NCBI GenBank assembly: GCA_903919975.1
Contig: CAIXKE010000069.1
Span: forward strand, 1-53,231
Direction: 5' to 3'
Source: Akkermansiaceae bacterium
GTDB taxonomy: Bacteria; Verrucomicrobiota; Verrucomicrobiia; Verrucomicrobiales; Akkermansiaceae
Length of the DNA: 53,231 nt
Part shown: piece after piece, positions 17,098 to 24,523 of the stretch
Numbering within the stretch: position 1 is the stretch's first letter
Layout: each line of letters opens with the position of its first letter
Translations under genes and position numbers: made by a program
Notes under the pieces: generated by a model
Database searches by the model: none
Told to the model about the DNA's origin: nothing
What the model saw: only the letters and a program-made list of their open reading frames with translations

Positions 17098-19524
17098 TCA
17101 GCGGTCCCGATAAGGCCTTCCGGTAGGGTCCAAGAGTTCGACATGAACGAGGAAGATAATCACGGTTGAAACTGGCTTGTTGACAACGGATTGGAACAAT
17201 CGACCGACGAATGGGAGATCGCCAAGTACCGGGACCTTGTCTTGCACCTTCTGGATGCTATTCGACATTAGGCCGGAGATGACAATCGTCGAGCCGTCCT
17301 CCACGGTCACTTGGGTGGCCGTTTTTTGAGCGCTGAAGACCGGCATCAGGATGGTGTTATCGGTGAGTGTCACCTGTTGGGTGTTTCCTAACGCGTCTTG
17401 GACCGTGCTTGTGATTGGGCTTCCGAAGTTCACAAACCCTTCAAATTCGGTGATGGAGGGATTGATCGTGACGTCGATGTAGCGCTTGCTAGCGTCTGCG
17501 ACTGGCAGCACTTCTAGCGAGACCCCCACTTGTTTGGTTTCGAATGTGGTTGGATTAGCGGGTGTGACTGGAGGGGTTTGCCCTTGACCGAGGTTGCCCT
17601 GATTCGGCAATTCCGGCGGGTCATATTCGGTAGGGTAGATGAATTCCCGTGCCATCAAGACGCTGGCGGCCTGACCGCTGCGCGTGACAATCGAGGGGCG
17701 GGCCATGACATCGATGCCTTTTTTCTGATTCAGGCCACGCATCAGCATTTGGGCTTGGCCATCCGAGAAGAGTCCTGTGAGAGATAGTATGCCGGGGGCC
17801 ACTGTGGGATTCTGGATTTGGCGGGTGGTATTGATGATGGAGTCGAGGTTGTTGGGCGTATTCGCCAGATCTCCCGAGCGCAGGCCATTGGTCACGACTC
17901 CTGGGTTTACGATACCGTTCGGGTTGACGGGCAAGGGGACGGTATTGGTGAAATCGGCTGCCGTTCGGCCCGAGGTGTTCCCAACGGTGCCACCATCGCC
18001 GATGAGCTTGTTATTGCTATCCAGATTGAAAGGGCTCAGCAGCCAATCGAAGCTGAGTTCTTCGAGATTGGTTTGCTGGGTTTTGATCATGGTGACCCGG
18101 ACGGAGACTGTCACAGGTTCGGTCTTACCTTGGGCTTCGACGATTTGGGCGATGATGTCCTGGTTGATCGCGGTATTGATCACACGCAGGGTGTTGGTGG
18201 CCGGGCTGTAGTTTGCGCTGGCGCCTTCGGGAAAGCTGACTCCTTGAGTGGTGAGTGCCTCTTGGGCGCTGAGGCGTTTGGTGAGAAGGCCTCCATTGCC
18301 TGTATTTTGTGCGAATGGATCCGTGGCGGGCCCGGAAGCTTCCCCGCCGCCGTTGTTGCTGATGTTGGTGAGGAAATCTGGAGCTACCCGATAGGTGCGT
18401 GCAATCAACTCAGCCGACGTTGAGCCCGCAGGAGTGATGATCACTGAGAAATCATCCGTGTGGTAGGACGTGCGGGTGAGGCTCGTGATGTATTTGAGAA
18501 CCTGCGAGAGCGGGACTTGGGATAATTGGAGATCGAATTTCTGATTGTTGATGCGGATGGCGGATTCGGAGTCGGGAGCGCCGAGGTTGAGGGTGAAATT
18601 GATGGTTTCGGAGTCGATGTCGGCCAAATTGGTTTTTCGGGTGCTGGAGCGGAGGAAATCGATCGCCTCGTTCAGAGATGCTTGATCAAGGGCGATTTTT
18701 TCGATGATAATCCGGTCAAGTTTGGCGGCGACGCTCATTTTCCCGAGGGGCGAATTGGGTAAGCCACCAGGGTCTTCCGGGGCACTGCCGAGATCCGGAG
18801 CGGAAATGCGGGTTTCCCATGCGGCGTCCACTTGGTTGAGCATTTCCGCCCGGGCGTGATCGGAGGTTGCCTTTTGGTAGCTGGATTTTGCGGCGGATAT
18901 CAGTTCCATGCCGCGCCTTGCTGCGGTATTTGTGGGATCGATGCGAAGAACTTCCCGGTAATGGGAGTTGGATTCATCGAATTTCCCGAGATTGAACGCG
19001 CCTTCCGCCATGTAAAGGAGGCGTCGGACTTGGTCGATGTCCTTGGCATGTTCCGGGGTGAGGGCGGGGTTGGTGCGAATGGGGTCATCGAGTTGGGCGC
19101 GCATGGCGAGCGCGGCGGGATTCTTGGGGGCGATGCTATCGAGAAGCACTTTGTCCACGGTGTCTTTGGCGGCAGCGATGTCGCCATTTCGGGAAAGCAA
19201 GCGTGCCTGTTCGACGCTTGCCTGGGCGTAGCGCTGGGTGGCGGCTGCACGGAGTCCGGCGGAGACTGGGGCATCGGGAATCATTTCGCGGGCCCCGGCG
19301 AAAGCCTCGATCGCTTGATCAAAGCGCCCTGCCAAGTAGGCCTCGTCTCCCTTGAGAAGTAATTCCTGAGCTTCCTGAATGGCGGAACTGCGGCGGGAAA
19401 GCTCGGTGCCGGCAAGATCCTCGGCGGCGCAGCGACTATTGATCGCCATGGGCCCGATGATGCATACGGCGGCGAGCAAGATCGCCCGACGACGGTTTAA
19501 GAGAATGGCTGGGTGAATCTCCAT
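17098..19524 (-). CDS. secretin, Amuc_1098-type (type IV pilus/type II secretion outer-membrane channel)
   Basis: An 808-residue outer-membrane channel protein. After a signal peptide (AILLAAVCIIGPMAINSRCAA) come TPR-like helices (about 40-220: GDEAYLAGRFDQAIEAFAGA, KFDESNSHYREVLRIDPTNTAA), then a secretin N0/STN-like region (FDLQLSQVPLSQVLKYITS), long Asn/Gly-rich loops, and the C-terminal secretin domain with TVEDGSTIVISGLMSNSIQK and KVPVLGDLPFVGRLFQ. The TPR-plus-secretin layout matches the Akkermansia pilus-associated protein. The ATG at 19522-19524 is preferred over 19575. No pilus motor or pilin gene is adjacent. Operon with the 15535-17061 gene. Confidence 0.85.
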   Translation of the reverse strand: MEIHPAILLNRRRAILLAAVCIIGPMAINSRCAAEDLAGTELSRRSSAIQEAQELLLKGDEAYLAGRFDQAIEAFAGAREMIPDAPVSAGLRAAATQRYAQASVEQARLLSRNGDIAAAKDTVDKVLLDSIAPKNPAALAMRAQLDDPIRTNPALTPEHAKDIDQVRRLLYMAEGAFNLGKFDESNSHYREVLRIDPTNTAARRGMELISAAKSSYQKATSDHARAEMLNQVDAAWETRISAPDLGSAPEDPGGLPNSPLGKMSVAAKLDRIIIEKIALDQASLNEAIDFLRSSTRKTNLADIDSETINFTLNLGAPDSESAIRINNQKFDLQLSQVPLSQVLKYITSLTRTSYHTDDFSVIITPAGSTSAELIARTYRVAPDFLTNISNNGGGEASGPATDPFAQNTGNGGLLTKRLSAQEALTTQGVSFPEGASANYSPATNTLRVINTAINQDIIAQIVEAQGKTEPVTVSVRVTMIKTQQTNLEELSFDWLLSPFNLDSNNKLIGDGGTVGNTSGRTAADFTNTVPLPVNPNGIVNPGVVTNGLRSGDLANTPNNLDSIINTTRQIQNPTVAPGILSLTGLFSDGQAQMLMRGLNQKKGIDVMARPSIVTRSGQAASVLMAREFIYPTEYDPPELPNQGNLGQGQTPPVTPANPTTFETKQVGVSLEVLPVADASKRYIDVTINPSITEFEGFVNFGSPITSTVQDALGNTQQVTLTDNTILMPVFSAQKTATQVTVEDGSTIVISGLMSNSIQKVQDKVPVLGDLPFVGRLFQSVVNKPVSTVIIFLVHVELLDPTGRPYRDR

Positions 19525-19869
19525 GTGGATGCTTGTTGGCGGTATAAACATCCCGGGCGTCGAGGGTAAGCGCAAAATCCCCGGAATTCATTTTTTTGCA
19601 TGCCACGGAAACTCCATCTGGGTTTCCGTTCTGCGCTCGCGTCTGACGGGTTTCCGGAAATACCTTGGAAAGCGTTGATCCAAAAGCGGCAATGCTTGTT
19701 CGATGAGGAATTTGATGATGTTCACTCGAAAACTGTTCGTTTGAACGATATTTTTGTCAAGTCCGGGATTTTGGATCTGGATAAGTTGTCGAATGATTGT
19801 CGGGCAGGGCTCACGAATGAAGGGCAATGGGCATGATGTGATTTTGGACAAGGAGGAGGGGGATGTGAT
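19525..19869. other. divergent promoter region between the secretin and galM
   Basis: 345 bases without a gene. It holds an 8-bp inverted repeat, ACGGAAAC (19605-19612) and GTTTCCGT (19622-19629), and open frames on both strands with no recognisable protein. Promoters for both divergent operons must lie here, but no convincing -35/-10 pair was seen. Confidence 0.5.
19850..19856 (+). promoter_or_regulatory. strong Shine-Dalgarno sequence that supports a TTG start for galM
   Basis: AAGGAGG, followed by further purines, ends 13 bases before the TTG at 19870-19872. Candidate starts in between (ATG 19863, GTG 19865) run into stops at once, so this site decides the TTG start. Confidence 0.65.
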
Positions 19870-21024
19870 TTGGATTTCGGGTGGAGCCTGCTCATTTTAA
19901 CGATTTCCGCGCTGGTCATCGGACTGAACTCTTGCCAGAAAGCGGCTCGCATGAGCAACCGCGCATCTACAGTGAGAGATGAAATTTTCGGGAAAACGCC
20001 GGATGGGTGTGTGGTGAAAATATTCACTCTCACCAACCAGAACGGTCTGCGTGCCCGCGTGACCGAATACGGGGCGATTCTGGTTTCGATGGAAGCGCCG
20101 GATTTGTCCGGAAATACCGCCGATCTCACCCATGGTTACGACACGCTGGAAGGCTGGTTTACCAACACCTCGTATTTCGGCGCTACGGTCGGGCGGTTCG
20201 GCAACCGCATCAAGGATGGTAAATTCTCGCTCGACGGCAATTCATACCAACTTGCCACCAACAATGATCCCGGCGGTATTCCGTGCCATCTTCACGGTGG
20301 GCTCAATGGCTTCGACAAAGCCCTTTGGTCGGGAAAAGCCGTGGGTGATGATAGCGTCGAGTTCACCTACATCTCCAAAGACGGCGAGGAAGGGTATCCC
20401 GGCACGCTCACCGCAAAGGTGACTTACACCCTCACGAATGACAACGAGCTGAAATGGCTGGCGCAAGCGACCACCGATGCGCCGACGATTCTCAACCTCG
20501 TCCATCACACCTACTGGAACCTTTCCGGTGATCCCACCACGTCGATTACCGACCATGAGTTGATGTTGGCCGCGCCGGGCTACCTGCCCACCGATGCCGG
20601 TCTCATTCCTACGGGAGAAATCGCTCCGGTGGTGGGCACGCCGATGGATTTCACCACGCCGATGGTGATCGGCGAGCGGGTGGAGGCGGATTTTGAAGCT
20701 TTGAAACACGGTGCTGGCTACGACCATTGCTGGGTGCTTGAAAAAAGCGAAGTCGTTCGTTTTGCGGCCCGCCTCAAGGATCCCAAGTCCGGTCGCGTGA
20801 TGGAGGTTTTCACCGATCAGCCCGCGATCCAATTTTACGCCGGTAATTTTCTCGACGGCACGGCCGTCGGAAAAGGTGGGGTGAAGTATGCCAGACGCAG
20901 CGCACTTTGCCTTGAGACCGAGGGTTTCCCGGACGCGCCGAACCAACCCGCTTTCCCATCCCCGGTTCTCCGCCCCGGCGAGATCTATCAGCACACGTTG
21001 ATTCACAAATTCTCCGCAGAATAA
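19870..21024 (+). CDS. galM: galactose mutarotase (aldose 1-epimerase), probably exported lipoprotein
   Basis: A 384-residue enzyme interconverting alpha- and beta-galactose. Family motifs: GATVGRFGNRIKDGKF, CHLHGGLNGFDKALW, the catalytic-His segment LVHHTYWNLSG (near 212) and the catalytic-Glu segment CLETEGFPDAPN (near 351). From the TTG start the protein begins with a hydrophobic segment, LLILTISALVIGLNSCQKAA, that looks like a lipoprotein signal (Cys near 22); the first ATG (19951) would remove it. The strong ribosome binding site at 19850 supports the longer, exported form. Its stop is 37 bases before a sodium/sugar symporter, so mutarotation may occur in the periplasm just before uptake. 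Confidence 0.9.
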   Translation: MDFGWSLLILTISALVIGLNSCQKAARMSNRASTVRDEIFGKTPDGCVVKIFTLTNQNGLRARVTEYGAILVSMEAPDLSGNTADLTHGYDTLEGWFTNTSYFGATVGRFGNRIKDGKFSLDGNSYQLATNNDPGGIPCHLHGGLNGFDKALWSGKAVGDDSVEFTYISKDGEEGYPGTLTAKVTYTLTNDNELKWLAQATTDAPTILNLVHHTYWNLSGDPTTSITDHELMLAAPGYLPTDAGLIPTGEIAPVVGTPMDFTTPMVIGERVEADFEALKHGAGYDHCWVLEKSEVVRFAARLKDPKSGRVMEVFTDQPAIQFYAGNFLDGTAVGKGGVKYARRSALCLETEGFPDAPNQPAFPSPVLRPGEIYQHTLIHKFSAE

Positions 21025-21061
21025 AAATCCATTAGCACAATAGAAACCAACAAAAAACCAT

Positions 21062-23068
21062 ATGATATCCATATCTTATCTTGCCGCTGCCGCAGTCGAA
21101 ACAGGCGCAATGAGCACCCTTGACATGATTTTATTCCTTGTCGCTGTCATTGGTGTCATCGGGTTCGGGATCTGGCAGGGAAACAAAGAAAACAAGGATG
21201 AGGCCGAGTCTGGAGGAGCCGCTGGCTATTTCCTCGCCGGGCGGGGGCTGACGTGGTGGTTGGTCGGATTCTCGCTGATCGCAGCTAACATTTCCACCGA
21301 ACAGTTCGTCGGTATGTCCGGTCAGGCGGCTGATTGGTTGGGCATGGCCATTGCATCCTATGAATGGATGGCGGCGATCACGTTGGTGGTCGTGGCGTTT
21401 CTATTCCTTCCAAAGCTCTTGCGTTGCGGGATCTACACGATTCCCGAATTCCTTGAATACCGCTATGGTGTCGTTTCCCGCACGGTGATGGCGATTTCCA
21501 CGCTGGTCATTCTCGTCGGTGTGCCGACGGCTTCGGTGATTTATTCCGGTGCGAAAGTGGTTTCGGTGTTCTTCGCCGGTCAGCAAATATTTGGCCTGGA
21601 TCTTGGATCGATCACGGTGGGTTGCTGGATCATCGGTCTCTCGGCTGCGGCCTACGTTTTTGTCGGTGGTTTGAAAGCCTGCGCATGGACGGACCTCATT
21701 TGGGGCGCGGCGCTGATTGTCGGCGGCGCGGTGGTGATGGGGTTGGCTTTGGGTGCCATGAAGGATGCGAATCCGCAGGATTTGATCGTGACGAAAGTTT
21801 CCAATTCCTCGGCCACGGTTGCGGATCTAGAAAATGCCGGCGGGTGGGAGCGCTTCATGTTGCTCAACGACGGCAAGGATGGCGAAGCTGTGGCCCGTGA
21901 GGGTGAGAATATGGCAGGCGGAAAGTTGCACATGGTGCGTCCGAAGACCGATCCCGCCATTCCTTGGACAGCGTTGGTCCTCGGTCTGTGGATTCCTAAC
22001 TTTTTCTACTGGGGGCTTAACCAATACATCGTGCAGCGGACCCTCGGCTCGAAGTCGCTGGCGGAAGGGCAAAAAGGCATCGTTTTTGCGGCGGCGCTCA
22101 AGTTGATCATTCCGTTTGTGGTCGTGATTCCTGGGATTCTATGTTTCAACCTCTACAGCAAAGATTTGCATGCGGAGGCGATCAAAAAGAACCAAGTGAC
22201 CTTGGAGGAAATGCAGAAGGATAGCGCTAAGGTTTATCCGATCACCGAGAATTTCGCACTGACCAACCCGGAAAAAGCCCGCGAGGTGTTGGCCCACAAC
22301 TCCAAGGTCACCGCATTCAAGGCTGAGGCCGCGGCGACCGCCACTCCGCTGGAAATGCTCTCCGCGAACACCCTCATGCTCGAAGCTGCGAAAGCCGCGA
22401 AAATTGAAGAGGGCACCAAGCTCATCGGCTACGACTACGATGCCGCCTTCCCGATGCTCTTGCGCAAGCTACTCAAGCCGGGCATCACTTGGTTTGTGTT
22501 GGCGGCCATCTTCGGCGCGGTGGTCTCCTCGCTGGCATCGATGCTCAACTCGGCGTCCACCATCGCGACGATCGATATCTTCCAAAAGCTCAAACCGAAG
22601 AGCTCGCAAGGCACCTTGGTCAATGTCGGAAAATTCTTCACCGTTCTGTTCGTGCTGATTTCCTGTTTGATCGCGCCCAACCTCGGCAATCCGGGCTTCG
22701 GTGGTATTTTCACCTTCATTCAGGAGTTCCAAGGTTTCATCAGCCCGGGTGTTCTCATGGTGTTCCTCTTTGGCTTCCTGGTGCCGCGCGCGCCGCGTTT
22801 CCTTGGTTGGCTTGGAATTCTGGTGAACGTTCTACTCTACGGTTATCTCTATCTGTTCCAATCCGGGATTCCGTTCCTCAATCGCATGGCGATTTGTTTC
22901 GGAGTGGTGTTCGTGGTGATGATGGGGATCACCCTTCTGAAACCGCTTGCCAAGCCGGTGGTGTTGCCCACCACCGATCTTATTGCATTGGAATCCTCCA
23001 AGATCGCAAAATTCGGTGGTATCGGCGTGGTGATCTGCACGCTTATCCTCTATTTCATCTTCTGGTAA
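21062..23068 (+). CDS. SLC5-family sodium/solute (probably sugar) symporter
   Basis: A 668-residue inner-membrane transporter with about 13-14 helices. SSS-family features: GYFLAGRGLTWWLVGFSLIAANISTEQFVGMSG at the first substrate and sodium-binding helices, a GIYTIPEFLEYRYG segment, and FAAIFGAVVSSLASMLNS-like sequence around residues 480-495 (the conserved Ser-rich helix 8). Two soluble insertions (about 238-300 and 362-460) make it longer than bacterial SGLT-like proteins. Start at 21062 or the ATG at 21110. It follows galM, and mutarotase-symporter pairs usually serve galactose or glucose uptake; the substrate itself is inferred. Ends at a perfect terminator. Confidence 0.88.
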   Translation: MISISYLAAAAVETGAMSTLDMILFLVAVIGVIGFGIWQGNKENKDEAESGGAAGYFLAGRGLTWWLVGFSLIAANISTEQFVGMSGQAADWLGMAIASYEWMAAITLVVVAFLFLPKLLRCGIYTIPEFLEYRYGVVSRTVMAISTLVILVGVPTASVIYSGAKVVSVFFAGQQIFGLDLGSITVGCWIIGLSAAAYVFVGGLKACAWTDLIWGAALIVGGAVVMGLALGAMKDANPQDLIVTKVSNSSATVADLENAGGWERFMLLNDGKDGEAVAREGENMAGGKLHMVRPKTDPAIPWTALVLGLWIPNFFYWGLNQYIVQRTLGSKSLAEGQKGIVFAAALKLIIPFVVVIPGILCFNLYSKDLHAEAIKKNQVTLEEMQKDSAKVYPITENFALTNPEKAREVLAHNSKVTAFKAEAAATATPLEMLSANTLMLEAAKAAKIEEGTKLIGYDYDAAFPMLLRKLLKPGITWFVLAAIFGAVVSSLASMLNSASTIATIDIFQKLKPKSSQGTLVNVGKFFTVLFVLISCLIAPNLGNPGFGGIFTFIQEFQGFISPGVLMVFLFGFLVPRAPRFLGWLGILVNVLLYGYLYLFQSGIPFLNRMAICFGVVFVVMMGITLLKPLAKPVVLPTTDLIALESSKIAKFGGIGVVICTLILYFIFW

Positions 23069-23091
23069 CCGATTCAGCCTTTTGAAACTTC

Positions 23092-23124
23092 AAATCGCCC
23101 CGTTCATGTTGAACGGGGCGATTT
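23092..23124 (+). terminator. Rho-independent terminator of the galM-symporter operon
   Basis: A 15-bp perfect stem, 23092-23106 with 23110-23124 (core CGCCCCGTTCA / TGAACGGGGCG), around a 3-base loop, followed by TTGTT, 23 bases after the symporter stop. Confidence 0.88.
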
Positions 23125-23152
23125 TGTTATGATCTCCCAAGTCCCACACTCC

Positions 23153-23761
23153 ATGAAAATCACATCCTACACCGGCGGAATCGTCCAGACCAACGGCTAC
23201 CTCGTTGAAACTCCTAACGGAAATTTCCTGATTGATGCGCCCGAAGGGGTTGCTGAATGGATCGAGGGAAAAGGCGTGCGCGTCGATGACGTGCTGCTCA
23301 CTCACCAGCATTATGACCATGTCATGGATGCGGCGGCGATGCAGGCGGCGGGTGCCCGTTTGCATGCATTCGCGCCCTACTCGAAGGAGCTCACCCTTGA
23401 AGCCGCCGCGCGCGCTTGGGGCATGCCGATCTCGGTGACACCGTTTGAAGTCGATTTGTTATTAGAAGTGGATCGCCCGCTGGTCCTCGCAGGATTGGAA
23501 ATCGCCATGGCACACGTTCCCGGTCATGCGGCGGATGCTGTTACCTTTTATTTGGCGGATTCCGCCGTGGTTTTTTCGGGCGATACCTTGTTCGCCGGAT
23601 CGATAGGTCGAACGGATTTGCCTGGTGGCAGCACCGAACAATTGCTGGAGGGGATCAGCCGCCATCTGATGACACTGCCGCCGGAAACGCGTGTTCTGTC
23701 AGGTCATGGGTCGGCCACCACCATCGGCCGGGAAGCCTTGGGGAATCCGTATCTTGAGTGA
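23153..23761 (+). CDS. metallo-beta-lactamase-fold hydrolase (glyoxalase II-like)
   Basis: A 202-residue zinc hydrolase. The metal-binding motif THQHYDHVMDAA fits HxHxDH, and later ligands are seen in HVPGHAADAVTFYL, FSGDTLFAGSIGRTDLPGG (the Asp ligand) and LSGHGSATTIGRE (the last His). FAGSIGRTD with GxGRTDLPGGS is typical of glyoxalase II-like and persulfide-dioxygenase-like enzymes. The substrate is not determined. An in-frame ATG at 23129 lies right against the terminator hairpin, so the ATG at 23153 (MKITSYTGGIVQTNGYLV) is preferred. Confidence 0.85.
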   Translation: MKITSYTGGIVQTNGYLVETPNGNFLIDAPEGVAEWIEGKGVRVDDVLLTHQHYDHVMDAAAMQAAGARLHAFAPYSKELTLEAAARAWGMPISVTPFEVDLLLEVDRPLVLAGLEIAMAHVPGHAADAVTFYLADSAVVFSGDTLFAGSIGRTDLPGGSTEQLLEGISRHLMTLPPETRVLSGHGSATTIGREALGNPYLE

Positions 23762-23816
23762 GGTTTAGACATCCTGAAGCGCCGGGAAATGGGATGACTT
23801 AACGAAGATTAGGCTG

Positions 23817-23861
23817 CGGGCGGAGACGCCCGCGCCACAGTGGGCCGGGCGTCTCCGCCCG
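23817..23861. repeat. REP-like 16-bp inverted repeat
   Basis: CGGGCGGAGACGCCCG (23817-23832) is repeated as its exact reverse complement at 23846-23861, with 13 bases between. Each arm also contains its own small palindrome (GGGCG...CGCCC). It sits in the 171-base gap after the hydrolase gene and could also terminate transcription, but no T-run follows. Probably a dispersed palindromic element. Confidence 0.55.
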
Positions 23862-23932
23862 GAGACAAATTGGGTCACGGAGATTTCACGGATATTGTCC
23901 GGAATTCCGGCAGAGGTCAGGATGTCTGAGGC

Positions 23933-24451
23933 TCAGGCCTTGTCGTCCCGATCATCGTGCACCATCACGGCGGTCTGCGGCGATGGGGAATTTCCCAATC
24001 CGGGAATCACGCGGCGGATGAGTTTCTTGAGGCCGGATTCCGCTGCATCCAGCTCGGCCTCGCCTTGGCGGAGGGCTTTTTCCCAAGCGGCGGCGAAACC
24101 GGGTGCTTGTTCGCGCATCGAGCGGATGGCGATTTCGTAGACGTGGAGTTGGCGTTGCTCGGCGCGACCGGGTTTCTGTTGGAGAGCGGCGTTGTTCATG
24201 CGCAGGATTTCATTCTGCTGCCGGAGTGAGGTCAGTTCGCTTTGCAAGGTCTCGTTGCCGCTGGCGTTGATCTTGAGCTGGGTGTTGAGGTGGCTCTGTA
24301 AATTCTTCATTTCCGCTTCCACCCGCTTGAGTTCACGGGCGACATGGCGGCGGGCGGTGAAGCCGGCTTTCCAGAGAAATGCGGCGATGAGAAGCCCGAG
24401 CAGCAGGCCCCAAGTGAATGGGTTTTGAAGAGCTTGAGTGAGAATGTCCAT
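23933..24451 (-). CDS. coiled-coil membrane protein, function unknown
   Basis: A 172-residue protein with an N-terminal membrane helix at about 12-30 (FTWGLLLGLLIAAFLWKAGF), then a long coiled coil (about 35-92: ARELKRVEAEMKNLQSHLNT and on through LQSELTSLRQQNEILRMNNAALQQK), and a helical cytoplasmic tail ending in an acidic DDRDDKA. Positive residues after the helix place the tail in the cytoplasm. No family recognised. It follows the kinase-uridylyltransferase gene by 72 bases on the same strand and may share its transcript. Confidence 0.7.
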   Translation of the reverse strand: MDILTQALQNPFTWGLLLGLLIAAFLWKAGFTARRHVARELKRVEAEMKNLQSHLNTQLKINASGNETLQSELTSLRQQNEILRMNNAALQQKPGRAEQRQLHVYEIAIRSMREQAPGFAAAWEKALRQGEAELDAAESGLKKLIRRVIPGLGNSPSPQTAVMVHDDRDDKA

Positions 24452-24523
24452 GGCGTGGGGAATTGTGGATTGGAAACGGCTGAAACATGGAACAAGCGGT
24501 CAACGATGTCCAGAGTCCGAATT

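Noticed and set aside
20242..21072. 276-codon antisense frame over galM
   Set aside because: galM is well supported on the other strand and the antisense protein has no recognisable motif.
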